A stretch of DNA of 57,126 bases from Verrucomicrobiota bacterium (GCA_947454705.1 CANGKZ010000034.1:1-57126); one strand, 5' to 3'. Counted from the stretch's first letter, positions 44,356 through 52,998 are shown. Numbers and translations: made by a program. The notes: generated by a model from the sequence alone, not told the origin.

Positions 44356-45764
44356 GACCAGGTGAGGGAGGAGATGCCCTTGGGTAGCGCGGCACAGACG
44401 GTCAGGGTGTCCCCGCTGCGATGGAAGGTGCCTTCGACCAAATCGCCGGGCCGCGAGACTTCGCGCAATTCCGCCGGACGGGTGCCGGCGGACATCGGCC
44501 CCCAGCGAAGCGCTCCCACCCCCGGCGCTTGAAACCGCCAGGTGAATTCCGGGCACGCAAACGGCGCGTTGAAATGGATCTGCTTCCCGCCCCGGGTGAT
44601 TCGCGTGAGTTCGCGTGCGGCCCAGTAGTTGGCGATCGCGCTTTGTTTCATCCACACCAGGTTTTCGAAGCGTTGATGCAGCCGCTTCACGACCTTTTGC
44701 AGGATCTGGAATCCAAGCTCCTGACCGTTCCAGTAAATGCCGGTCCAGTGGCCGAGCATGAGGGCGGGTTCTCCGCGCTGGATGATTTCCACCATGCGGC
44801 CGGATTGCAGGTCCTCGGTGATGAATCGATCCGCGCCCTCCGGCTTGGAGCAATCCCATCCGCCGGTCCAGTCGCCGGTGCATCCAATGATGCTCACCAC
44901 GCAGCGCGGATCCGGGCCGTCGAGCCCCGAGGCGTACTCAACCCGGGGGGCGACGCTCTGCGGTCCGGAGTCATACAGATGCCGGAAATAATGCGGCACC
45001 GGCGTGCCGAAGACGTCGCGCACGGCGCTCAACGTGGCCTGCGCGAGCTGGGGCAGGGCCTTGTTCCCAAAGCTTCCCGGAGTCGTGATCCCGTCGCAGT
45101 GCAGGCCCACGTTCTTCAGGATCGTCAGTGCATAACGCATGTAATCGGCGATCTCCTCCGCACTCCGCCCGGTGGTCCATTCCCAGTTCTCCATCCAGCG
45201 CGTCGAAATCTCCGGATACGGATGGCCGGTCTTCAAATCGAGGATCCGGGTGTGGGTGGCCATCTCGGGATGAATGTCCCAGTTCGGCATCATCACCTCC
45301 TGCACGCATCGAATCGACGACGCGAGCTCCGCTCCGGACCAGCCGGGGAGCAGCCGGTCGATCCGCCCCACACACGCAGGCTGGGGAACGATGCTGTACT
45401 TGCCCTTCACCCCGTTCTCCGCGGCCCAGGTGCCGAAGCGTCGAACGAAGGAATCCGGAATCTCCGAGGGCCACTCGCGCCAGTTCTTTTTGTACGAGGG
45501 ATTGGCCCCTGCAAAAGCTTCGTCGAATTGCGGCATCGCGAACTTGTTCAGGTTCACGAGGCAGGTGGAGTCGTCGATGATGACGCTCACCGGAACGCGA
45601 TCCCGCGGATTCAGGACCGAAATCGAGGCATCCCGCTCGGGGCGTTTTCCCGGGATCTGACCGCTCACCCACTCCGCGGAAAGAGCCGCAGCTGCGGAGC
45701 CTGCGGCCAGGGAGAGGAATTGGCGCCGATCAAGGTCGAGTGACGCGCGGGGCCGGGAAATCAT
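44352..45764 (-). CDS. Tat-exported polysaccharide-deacetylase-like protein
   Basis: About 470 residues. The N-terminus has a twin-arginine signal (LDRRQFLSLAAGSAAAALSA). The mature part begins RVPVSVIIDDSTCLVNLNKF, a strand followed by a paired aspartate resembling the first motif of NodB-type polysaccharide deacetylases, and IHPEMATHTRILDLKTGHPY could supply histidine ligands. I cannot confirm a full metal site, so the fold assignment is tentative. The C-terminal 80 residues are a beta-rich module. It is the first gene of a coupled pair with the DUF5009 acyltransferase-like protein, giving a possible acyl-group exchange theme in the periplasm. Confidence 0.55.
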   Translation of the reverse strand: MISRPRASLDLDRRQFLSLAAGSAAAALSAEWVSGQIPGKRPERDASISVLNPRDRVPVSVIIDDSTCLVNLNKFAMPQFDEAFAGANPSYKKNWREWPSEIPDSFVRRFGTWAAENGVKGKYSIVPQPACVGRIDRLLPGWSGAELASSIRCVQEVMMPNWDIHPEMATHTRILDLKTGHPYPEISTRWMENWEWTTGRSAEEIADYMRYALTILKNVGLHCDGITTPGSFGNKALPQLAQATLSAVRDVFGTPVPHYFRHLYDSGPQSVAPRVEYASGLDGPDPRCVVSIIGCTGDWTGGWDCSKPEGADRFITEDLQSGRMVEIIQRGEPALMLGHWTGIYWNGQELGFQILQKVVKRLHQRFENLVWMKQSAIANYWAARELTRITRGGKQIHFNAPFACPEFTWRFQAPGVGALRWGPMSAGTRPAELREVSRPGDLVEGTFHRSGDTLTVCAALPKGISSLTWS

Positions 45765-45834
45765 GCCCCCAAGCAAACGCCCGGAGGCCCGTACTTGGGA
45801 GGAGAAAATGCGGCGGCGAGGCGAACCAATGCCG

Positions 45835-47394
45835 CTACTTCGCGAATTCCACGCAGCGCATCTCGCGAATCACCGTGATGCGGATCTGCCCGGGATAAAG
45901 CAGTTCCTCCTCGATGCGGCGCGCGATTTGTCGGGCCATCAGCAGCGAGGCGCTGTCGTCCACGGTCTCCGGGCGGACCACCACGCGGAGTTCGCGTCCG
46001 GCCTGGACCGCAAACGCCTTTTCCACCCCGGGGAAGCTCGCAGCAATCTGCTCCAGATTCTCCAACCGCTTGAGGTAGGTGGTCATGCTCTCGCTGCGCG
46101 AACCTGGACGCGAGGCGCTGATCGCATCGGCCGCCGCCACCAGCACGCCGAGAATGTTCTCATGCGGCACTTCCTGGTGATGACTGGCGACGCCGTTGAT
46201 GATGTTCGGAGCCTCACCGTGGCGCTTGAGGAAATCGGCACCCACGATCGCATGGGGTCCCTCGATTTCGTGGGTCATGGCCTTGCCCACGTCGTGAAGC
46301 AATCCGGCCCGTTTCGCCGCGGCAATGTCGTCCCCGAGCTCCGCCGCCATCAGCCCCGCGACATGTGCGACCTCGATGGAATGCTCGAGGACATTCTGGG
46401 AGAAGCTGCGACGGAAATGCAGTTTTCCGAGCATTCGTGCGACTTCGGAATGCACCGGCGCAAGACCGGTGCGGAACACCGCGTCGTCACCCTTGCGCTG
46501 GATGAACGTCTCCATTTCGGCGGAGACCGCAGCCACCACTTCCTCGATGCGCGTGGGGTGGATACGACCGTCGAGAATCAACCGCTCCATGGCCTGTCGG
46601 GCCACTTCGCGTCGAACTGGGTCGAATCCGGAGAGCACCACCGCGTTCGGCGTGTCATCGACCAACACGGTGACTCCCGTGGCGTTTTCGAAGGCGCGGA
46701 TGTTGCGTCCTTCGCGGCCGATGATCCGGCCCTTCATGTCGTCGCCGGTCAACGCCACGGTCGCCGTGGTTGTTTCGAAGGTGTACGTCGCCGAGTAGCG
46801 CTGGATCGCCGTGGCCAGGATCCTTCGAGCCTGCTCCTCGGCGTGAAGACGCGCCTCGTCGAGAATGTGACGCGACAAATCTGCGGCATCGCGGGTGGAC
46901 TCTCGCTCGACTTCCTTAAGCAGAAGGGTTCGCGCGGCGGTGCTGTCGAGCTGGGAAGTGGTTTCGAGCCGGGTCTTCCACTCGTCGGCCAGGCGCTTGG
47001 TGACTTGCGAGGCGCGTTCGAGATCCGCCCGGGCAAGATCGAGCTGTTCGCCCCGCTGACGCAGATCCTGTTCCTGAGCTCCGAGACGGTCGAGCTGACG
47101 GCTGACCAGCGCCTCGCGCTCGGCGATTCGCTTTTCGCCGCTCGTCACGGCCTCGCGTTTCTCGGCGAGGGCCCGCTCCAGCTCGGAACGTTCCTTGGTG
47201 ATCAGCTCCTGGGCGGCGACTTTGGCGCTGAGCTGCGCGGCTTCGGTATCGCGACGAAACGTGTCGCTCAGTTCCCGTTCGCGATTGGTCAACTCGGCAC
47301 GGAGGGCCCGCTCACGAAGGTGGGATATGGCGAACGAGATGCCGTATCCGGCACCCAGACTCACCAAGGCAGCGACAAGGGTTTCAGTCTGCAT
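45835..47394 (-). CDS. rny: Ribonuclease Y
   Basis: 519 residues, the standard size. An N-terminal membrane helix (LVAALVSLGAGYGISFAIS) and a long coiled coil (about 25-200) are followed by a KH domain, MKGRIIGREGRNIRAFENAT, and an HD domain with HSIEVAHVAGLMAAEL and AGLLHDVGKAMTHE. The C-terminus closes with IRITVIREMRCVEFAK, typical of RNase Y. It is a membrane-bound endoribonuclease that starts mRNA decay. It lies 6 bases downstream of the 5-formyl-THF cyclo-ligase gene in a run of three tightly spaced minus-strand genes. Confidence 0.96.
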   Translation of the reverse strand: MQTETLVAALVSLGAGYGISFAISHLRERALRAELTNRERELSDTFRRDTEAAQLSAKVAAQELITKERSELERALAEKREAVTSGEKRIAEREALVSRQLDRLGAQEQDLRQRGEQLDLARADLERASQVTKRLADEWKTRLETTSQLDSTAARTLLLKEVERESTRDAADLSRHILDEARLHAEEQARRILATAIQRYSATYTFETTTATVALTGDDMKGRIIGREGRNIRAFENATGVTVLVDDTPNAVVLSGFDPVRREVARQAMERLILDGRIHPTRIEEVVAAVSAEMETFIQRKGDDAVFRTGLAPVHSEVARMLGKLHFRRSFSQNVLEHSIEVAHVAGLMAAELGDDIAAAKRAGLLHDVGKAMTHEIEGPHAIVGADFLKRHGEAPNIINGVASHHQEVPHENILGVLVAAADAISASRPGSRSESMTTYLKRLENLEQIAASFPGVEKAFAVQAGRELRVVVRPETVDDSASLLMARQIARRIEEELLYPGQIRITVIREMRCVEFAK

Positions 47395-47400
47395 CAGGCA

Positions 47401-47988
47401 TCAAACCGGAGTGCGGCAATCGAATTCGCAAGCCGGGGTCAGGACGTAATCCATCGCGACATCGTGGGACTCCGTCGGAATCAAGGGAACCATCTGACAG
47501 TCGAATCCGATTCCGCAGGTCACCGCCGATGAAGCTCGCAGGAGGAGGCGGTCGAAATATCCTTTTCCCCGACCCAACCTCATCCCCGATGAAGTGAACG
47601 CTACACCCGGAACGAGAATGAAGTCCAGATCCGGGAATGGTACGTCACCGCAGGATTTGCCCGGCTCGCGCACGCCGTAGGCTCCGGGAATCAACTCGGC
47701 CACCGGACGGTTCCACTCGCGCACACCGTATTCCTGGGTCGCTGAATTGAAATAGGGGAGGGCACAGCGTTTGCCCAAAGCCTGCGCCCGCTCAATCAGC
47801 GGCGTCAGGTCCACCTCGTCGGCGAGCGACGCCGTGAGCAGCACGGTGCGCGCCTGAAGGAACACCGGCCAGGCACTGATCCTATCCACCAGCCGCGTCG
47901 ACGCCTCCGCTCGCTCCTGAACCAACAGGGCAGCGACCGCCGAACGCACTTCCCGACGCAACCGTGCCTTGTGCTCCACCGGAGTCAT
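47401..47988 (-). CDS. 5-formyltetrahydrofolate cyclo-ligase family protein
   Basis: A 195-residue protein converting 5-formyl-THF to 5,10-methenyl-THF with ATP. The signature RLGRGKGYFDRLL is intact, as are ILVPGVAFTSSGMRLG and the nucleotide-site C-terminus. In Proteobacteria the homologous gene (ygfA) directly follows the 6S RNA gene ssrS; here it is separated from a candidate structured RNA by rarA only. Its start at 47988 is 4 bases from the rarA stop, so they should be co-transcribed. Confidence 0.93.
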   Translation of the reverse strand: MTPVEHKARLRREVRSAVAALLVQERAEASTRLVDRISAWPVFLQARTVLLTASLADEVDLTPLIERAQALGKRCALPYFNSATQEYGVREWNRPVAELIPGAYGVREPGKSCGDVPFPDLDFILVPGVAFTSSGMRLGRGKGYFDRLLLRASSAVTCGIGFDCQMVPLIPTESHDVAMDYVLTPACEFDCRTPV

Positions 47989-47992
47989 GCGG

Positions 47993-49441
47993 TCAGGTTG
48001 CGGACGGAGCCGGAGGTGTACCGGAATTGGAACGCAGTGCGTTGGCCTGCGCTTCCTGCGACTGTTGGGCGCGCCATCGTTCCACGCGTTCGCGGATCTT
48101 TTTCTCCACGCCGAGATCCCCCGGTTCGTAGTAGCGGCGCGGCTCGGGCAGGTACTGCTGCGGCACGAAATGGCCTTCGAAGTCGTGCGGATATTTGTAC
48201 CCGATGCCGTTGCCGAGCTTCTCCGCGCCGGCGTAGTGGCCGTCCCGCAAGGCCGCGGGGACGGGCAGGGTTCGACCCGATTTCACGTCCTCCAGGGCGG
48301 CATCGATCGCCTTGATCACCGAGTTGCTCTTGGGGGCGGTTGCCAGATAGATGGCGGCCTCGGCGATCGGAATCCGCGCCTCCGGCCATCCGATGAATTC
48401 CGCGGCCTCGGCAGCAGCGCGCGCGAGGACCAGGGCCATCGGATCCGCGAGGCCGACGTCCTCGGCGGCCTGGATCACGATGCGTCGCGCAATGAACCGC
48501 GGGTCTTCACCCGCGTGGATCATCTTGGCCAGCCAGTACAAGGTCGCGTCGGGATCGGATCCGCGCATCGACTTGATGAACGCACTGATCGTGTCGTAGT
48601 GCGCATCACCGTCGCCGTCGTACACCACGGCCTTTTTCTGGATGCATTCCTGCGCGACGTTGAGATCGATGCGGATGAATCCATCCGCCCCGGGCGGAGT
48701 GGTGAGTGCGGCGATTTCCAGCGAGTTCAGCGCCTTGCGTGCATCGCCATCCGAGACCCGCGACAAATGCTCCAGCGCGTCGTCATCGGCCCGCAGACTC
48801 AAATGCCCCAGGCCGCGTTCCGCATCGGTGATCGCGCGGCGCAGCAGCGACAGGATTTCCCCTTCGCCGATCGGCCGCAGCTCGAACACCTGCGAGCGCG
48901 ACACCAGCGGGGAATTGACGAAGAAAAACGGATTGTGAGTGGTGGCCCCGATCAACCGCACCACGCCGCTCTCCACCTCGGGAAGGAGCACGTCCTGCTG
49001 GGCCTTGTTGAATCGGTGGATTTCATCGACGAACAACAACGTGGGTTGGCCCGTGTTCACCAGTCGGTTCGACGCCGCGGAAAGCACCCGTCGCATGTCG
49101 GCGACGTTGGACTCCACGCCGTTCAACCGTTCGAACCGGGAACGCGTGCGCGCCGCAATGATGTGGGCGAGTGAGGTTTTGCCGGTGCCCGGTGGACCAA
49201 AAAAGATCAACGACTGAATCCGGTCGGCCTCGATGGCGCGTCGGAGAAGGAGCCCCGGGGCGAGCAGATGTGACTGTCCGACGTACTCATCGAGCGTTCG
49301 CGGGCGCATGCGTGCCGCGAGCGGGGCACTGGTGACTGGGGAAGCGGGAGGAGGCTCCTCCATGGGCCCGGCGTTCGCCCGGGATCCTGCGGAAGGATCG
49401 GGCGCGGAACGCGAAAACAAATCGGACTCAGGGGCAGCCAC
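47993..49441 (-). CDS. rarA: Replication-associated recombination protein RarA/MgsA (AAA+ ATPase)
   Basis: About 482 residues. After a short SDLF-containing N-terminus and a low-complexity linker, PLAARMRPRTLDEYVGQSHL opens the AAA+ core. Walker A is FFGPPGTGKTSLAHI, Walker B TLLFVDEIHRFNKAQQD and sensor 1 LIGATTHNPFF. The C-terminal tetramerisation region (GYKYPHDFEGHFVPQQYLP) is a RarA hallmark. It acts at stalled replication forks. The GTG at 49441 is preferred because extending the frame upstream would run through an intrinsic terminator; an ATG at 49363 is an alternative start, and neither has a convincing ribosome binding site. Confidence 0.93.
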   Translation of the reverse strand: MAAPESDLFSRSAPDPSAGSRANAGPMEEPPPASPVTSAPLAARMRPRTLDEYVGQSHLLAPGLLLRRAIEADRIQSLIFFGPPGTGKTSLAHIIAARTRSRFERLNGVESNVADMRRVLSAASNRLVNTGQPTLLFVDEIHRFNKAQQDVLLPEVESGVVRLIGATTHNPFFFVNSPLVSRSQVFELRPIGEGEILSLLRRAITDAERGLGHLSLRADDDALEHLSRVSDGDARKALNSLEIAALTTPPGADGFIRIDLNVAQECIQKKAVVYDGDGDAHYDTISAFIKSMRGSDPDATLYWLAKMIHAGEDPRFIARRIVIQAAEDVGLADPMALVLARAAAEAAEFIGWPEARIPIAEAAIYLATAPKSNSVIKAIDAALEDVKSGRTLPVPAALRDGHYAGAEKLGNGIGYKYPHDFEGHFVPQQYLPEPRRYYEPGDLGVEKKIRERVERWRAQQSQEAQANALRSNSGTPPAPSAT

Positions 49442-49448
49442 GGAGTTG

Positions 49449-49479
49449 AAAAAAAGAGGACCCGGCCGAAACCGGGTCC
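49449..49479 (-). terminator. Intrinsic terminator of the RNA upstream of rarA
   Basis: On the minus strand GGACCCGG-TTTCGG-CCGGGTCC forms a perfect eight-base stem (49458-49479) followed by TCTTTTTTT. It ends 8 bases before the proposed rarA start. It could end a separate small RNA or act as an attenuator for rarA. Confidence 0.88.
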
Positions 49480-49592
49480 AGAAGGAAATCCCCACCATGG
49501 CCGTGCAAGACAGGTCCATCTACCGGATGAACCAGGTGGGGGCAACGGACCACGTTCGCCTTCCTGTTAAGGCCTGGCGGCGGTGAATTGGT
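49449..49592 (-). ncRNA. Structured small RNA upstream of rarA (candidate 6S RNA)
   Basis: About 140 bases on the minus strand between a possible -10 box TATAAG (49599-49604) and the terminator at 49449-49479. The sequence folds as a long rod: apical stem GGTTCATC-CGGTA-GATGGACC (eight pairs), then GTGGTC(C)GT(T)GC with GCACGGCCAT, an asymmetric internal loop, then AGGAAGG with CCTTCT. It has no coding potential I trust. A rod with a central bubble next to rarA and a 5-formyl-THF cyclo-ligase gene fits 6S RNA, whose genes sit beside these loci in other phyla. The size is shorter than the 184 bases of E. coli 6S, so the identity is a hypothesis. A tRNA was considered and rejected. Confidence 0.45.
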
Positions 49593-49763
49593 AACCGTCT
49601 TATAGCTCCCATGTTTTGTTACAAGGTCGAAGGACGTTGTCTCGAAACACGAACCGGGCAGGGAAAAGGGAAAGAGCGTTGCGGACAATCCGCAGGGCAA
49701 CCATCGGTCAACCCGGCGAAAACTCAAGCGATGAGTTGAAGGGAAATTGGGGGGGCAAAGCGC

Positions 49764-49795
49764 AGTTGAAGAGTTGAAAAGTTGAAGCGTTGAAG
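49764..49795. repeat. Tandem octamer (A/C)GTTGAA(G/A), four copies
   Basis: Units AGTTGAAG, AGTTGAAA, AGTTGAAG and CGTTGAAG are head to tail; a further GAGTTGAAGG lies at about 49733. They sit in the 509-bp gap 49442-49950 between rarA and the CotH gene. Apart from the small RNA on the right half of the rarA side, I see nothing else identifiable in 49605-49950. Confidence 0.8.
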
Positions 49796-49950
49796 GGGAT
49801 TTCACGCACGCCGGCGCAGCAACGCCGTTCTTCCTTTCTGGGGTAGGGAGGAGTTGCTGCTTCTCCCTCGTTGCAAAACGACCAGCGCGAGCGAGGTCGT
49901 TGTCGGATTGGAAGCCTGCCGTCGGAACCGTCAAACCTTCCGACCGCAAG

Positions 49951-51846
49951 TCAGCGCGGACCGGGGCCGCCAGGCCCGCCGCGTCGGCCACCGGCCCAGT
50001 CGCGTTCCATGCCGCGCTTCAACGCCACCTCGTCCAACTCTCCCGAGTGCGCCGCGTCCCAGGCCCCAAACCAGCGGGCGAACGCGGCCATGAATTCATC
50101 GTGCGAGATGGCGCGGTCCCGATTCGCATCCATCGCTCCGGACCAAATGGGCGCAAGCCCCGCCGCCTGCGCAGAATCCACTGCGGGGGTTCCCGGCGGG
50201 AGTTTGTTGAATGCCGACCCCAGGCCCTTGCTGAGCTGCGATTGACGAATCTCGCCTTCCTGATCGTTGTCCCAAGCCTTGAACCACCGCTCAGCCAGTG
50301 CGGTGAGTTCGGCGGACGACACCTTTCCATCATGATCGGCATCGGCGAGAACCAGAATCGGCTTGGCGAGGAACGCGTTGTTGGGGCGCCCGCCGAACGC
50401 GCCATCATTGGACATTTCGAGCCCGGCGGACTTGCCGCTCAATTGGTCGGCCACTGCGGCGTGACGCGCCACAACAAAGGCACGCGCCGGCTTCGAGGCT
50501 CCGAATCCTGGTCCGCCTCCGCGACGTCCGCCCCCCGGCCCACCGCCGGACACCGATTCACCCGCGACCACCTTGTCAAACCGCTCCAGCGCGCTGGTGC
50601 CCTCCTCCGCAACGGCGGGTCGAATGACGGCGGCGACCTCCGAGATCTGGCGTCCGATGCGCTCCGGTTGACCAATGCCCGCCTGGATTTTTTCCAGATT
50701 CGCCCGGTAGCGCTGCTTGAAATCCTCCACGGCAAAGATGCGCTCCAACAGCCGGTTCGAACCGGACCACGGACGCTGCAGGCTCAGCTGCTCGCGGGTT
50801 TGCTGCGATCCGCGCATGCCGAAGCTTCCGAACGAATGATCCAGATCCCACGGAATGAAGGCGAAGCGGTTCGATTTGGGATCCAGGTGAACGTAGTAGT
50901 TCTGCCCCATGTCCAGGAGGCTGTCGAAATTCGAAAGCCACACCGTCGCCGCCATGAAGCGCGCGAATTCCTCCACGTCGAGATATTCGCCGAGCCGTTT
51001 CGCGAACTCCGCGTCGGTGGCGTTTGAAACAAAACGGGCGAACTCCATCACGCGCGCCTTCTGCGCATCCGAAGCCTTGGTTTTCGGATCGTATGGACCG
51101 GCGTACTTCGACCAATTCGTGCCCAGATCGGTGAACGGACGCGACGTCACCGGCTTCAGAACCAGGCCGTCCTTCGTGCCAAAGTGGTCCTTCGCGAAAT
51201 GCGAATCCACATTTTGCGGCGTCGTGTACAGGCCCACGTAGGTGTTGGTGTGAAGACCCGGCACCGACACGTACACCTTCGCATACGCCGTGCGCGGGGC
51301 GGGGACTCCGGCATCCCGGAAGAACCGGTACGCCAGCGTGTCATTCATCATCCCTACGTCAGTCACGTTGTTCTGGAAATCGAGCGTGGTGGCTCCGCCG
51401 ACCTTTCGGCCCTTCACGAACTTGTTCAGATCCACCTTCAGCGGACGCTTCATCCCGCCTTGGGATTCCATGTAGGTGCCGTTGCCCTTGTACCGGACTC
51501 CGACGTCGGGGAATTTGACTCCGCCGATTTCCAGGTCGGCATGGACGTACTTGAACTCCCATCCCATCGCCGACGCCAACCCGTTTCGCTTGCCCGGCGC
51601 GCCCTGCAGGAAGGAATCCCGGCCATCGTCCCCACCTTGACCCGGCGGACGAAACCCGCCGCCCCCTTCCGACTGCGCGGGCTCCATCGCCGCCCACTGC
51701 TCGGGGGTGAACCGCAAATGAACCGTCCACACATTCGTGGCCACGTAAAACTCAGCCGGCGAGTCCGGCAACGTCGCCGCAATGGTTGAATTTGTTGCCC
51801 ACAACGCAACGACGCCAGCGCTCAGGACAGCAAGGAAACGGTTCAT
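49951..51846 (-). CDS. Secreted CotH-kinase protein with C-terminal EF-hands
   Basis: 631 residues with a signal peptide. Residues about 30-380 form a CotH protein-kinase-like domain: RYKGNGTYMESQGGMKRPLK (substrate/ATP loop), VYVSVPGLHTNTYVGLYTT and the catalytic-type FIPWDLDHSFGSFG. A glycine/arginine-rich linker (about 435-455) leads to EF-hand pairs: DADHDGKVSSAEL, DNDQEGEIRQSQL and DANRDRAISHDEF, calcium-binding dockerin-like loops with the first the most canonical. The tail is again glycine/proline/arginine-rich. CotH kinases phosphorylate proteins outside the cytoplasm in spores; here calcium may control folding or binding. ATG 51846 begins the signal peptide; an ATG at 51861 is also in frame. 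Confidence 0.87.
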   Translation of the reverse strand: MNRFLAVLSAGVVALWATNSTIAATLPDSPAEFYVATNVWTVHLRFTPEQWAAMEPAQSEGGGGFRPPGQGGDDGRDSFLQGAPGKRNGLASAMGWEFKYVHADLEIGGVKFPDVGVRYKGNGTYMESQGGMKRPLKVDLNKFVKGRKVGGATTLDFQNNVTDVGMMNDTLAYRFFRDAGVPAPRTAYAKVYVSVPGLHTNTYVGLYTTPQNVDSHFAKDHFGTKDGLVLKPVTSRPFTDLGTNWSKYAGPYDPKTKASDAQKARVMEFARFVSNATDAEFAKRLGEYLDVEEFARFMAATVWLSNFDSLLDMGQNYYVHLDPKSNRFAFIPWDLDHSFGSFGMRGSQQTREQLSLQRPWSGSNRLLERIFAVEDFKQRYRANLEKIQAGIGQPERIGRQISEVAAVIRPAVAEEGTSALERFDKVVAGESVSGGGPGGGRRGGGPGFGASKPARAFVVARHAAVADQLSGKSAGLEMSNDGAFGGRPNNAFLAKPILVLADADHDGKVSSAELTALAERWFKAWDNDQEGEIRQSQLSKGLGSAFNKLPPGTPAVDSAQAAGLAPIWSGAMDANRDRAISHDEFMAAFARWFGAWDAAHSGELDEVALKRGMERDWAGGRRGGPGGPGPR

Positions 51847-51971
51847 CCCCCCATTGACCATGCCGTTACGGGGAGGTTACAGCAGGAAATGGGGCAGGTC
51901 CGAAAACCGTCGGAGGTGGATTTCGGAGATTCCGGGATTGCATGGAATCCACAGCTGACGGAAACAACGTC

Positions 51972-52994
51972 ATGCACTTCCCCGGCGCGTCCTTTTTCAA
52001 GCGTTTGCTCCGTTCCACCCACTCCACCGCACTGGTTGCGCCGGTGACGATCGCCCTGGGAATCGCTGCACAGGCCGCGGACCTTCGGGTGGGCATGATC
52101 GGCCTGGATACTTCGCACGCCACGGCCTTTACCGAAATCCTCAACAACCCGTCCGCCAAGGATCACGTCGCGGGGGCCCGGGTTGTGGCCGCGTTCAAGG
52201 GAGGCAGCCCGGACATCGAATCCAGCTGGTCGCGCGTCGAGGAATACACCCGCGTGCTCCGGGAGAAGCACGGCGTGAAGATCGTCGATACGATCGAGGA
52301 GCTGTGCAAACAGGTGGACGTGGTGTTTCTGGAGAGCGTCGATGGACGCCCGCATCTGGCGCAGGCGCGTCCGGTCATCGCCGCACACAAGCCGCTGTTC
52401 ATCGACAAGCCGGTGGCCGGTTCCCTTGCCGATGCGATGGAGATTTTCCGCCTCGCCAAGGCCGCGGGCGTCCCGGTGTTCACGTCTTCCTCCCTTCGTT
52501 ACGGATCCAACACGCTGGCGGTTCGCGCTGGGGTGATCGGGACCGTCACCAACGCCTGGTGCAGCTCGCCGGCCCATCTCGAACCGCACCACCCCGACCT
52601 TTTTTGGTACGGAGTTCACGGCTGTGAATCCCTCTACACGGTCATGGGAATCGGATGCGAACGCGTTCGTCGCGGCAAGATCGCCACCGGCGGCATCGAA
52701 GTCACCGGCTACTGGCCCAACGGCCGTGTGGGTGTGTTCCGGGAAGGGGAAGGGTATTCCGGCCAGGCCCAGGGAACCAAGGGCTCGCGGGCTGTGGGGG
52801 CTTACGAAGGCTATGCGCCGCTCGTGGCTGCGGCGGTTCGATTCTTTCAGACCGGAATTTCCCCAGTCAGTGCGGAGGAGACCCTTGAGTTGTTCGCCTT
52901 CATGCAGGCAGCCGATGAAAGCAAGCGCAGGAATGGCGCTGAAGTGTCTGTTCAGGAAGTTCTGAAGATGGCCTCCGAGCCAAAGAAACCTTGA
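51972..52994 (+). CDS. Exported Gfo/Idh/MocA-like oxidoreductase
   Basis: 340 residues. A signal-like N-terminus (LVAPVTIALGIAAQAADL) precedes a Rossmann-like domain whose first turn reads RVGMIGLDTSHATAF, so the usual GxGxxG is replaced by GLDTSH. The conserved EKP motif of the family is present as FIDKPVAG (about residue 140). The C-terminal half resembles the substrate-binding sheet (PHHPDLFWYGVHGCESLY with the family's histidine-type motif). Secreted Gfo/Idh-like proteins are common in Planctomycetes and Verrucomicrobia and are linked to sugar processing; with the altered nucleotide motif, cofactor binding is uncertain. GGAAA lies nine bases before the ATG at 51972. Confidence 0.75.
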   Translation: MHFPGASFFKRLLRSTHSTALVAPVTIALGIAAQAADLRVGMIGLDTSHATAFTEILNNPSAKDHVAGARVVAAFKGGSPDIESSWSRVEEYTRVLREKHGVKIVDTIEELCKQVDVVFLESVDGRPHLAQARPVIAAHKPLFIDKPVAGSLADAMEIFRLAKAAGVPVFTSSSLRYGSNTLAVRAGVIGTVTNAWCSSPAHLEPHHPDLFWYGVHGCESLYTVMGIGCERVRRGKIATGGIEVTGYWPNGRVGVFREGEGYSGQAQGTKGSRAVGAYEGYAPLVAAAVRFFQTGISPVSAEETLELFAFMQAADESKRRNGAEVSVQEVLKMASEPKKP

Positions 52995-52998
52995 GTGG

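Noticed and set aside
45763-47532. A 589-codon plus-strand frame opposite rny
   Set aside because: RNase Y is complete on the minus strand; the opposite reading lacks any domain.
49488-49541. A tRNA-like stretch on the minus strand (CCCCACC ... GGTAGA ... GGTGGGG)
   Set aside because: It has an acceptor-like pairing and a D-arm-like hairpin but no T-arm, no proper seven-base anticodon loop with stem, and is too short. It fits better as part of a rod-shaped RNA.
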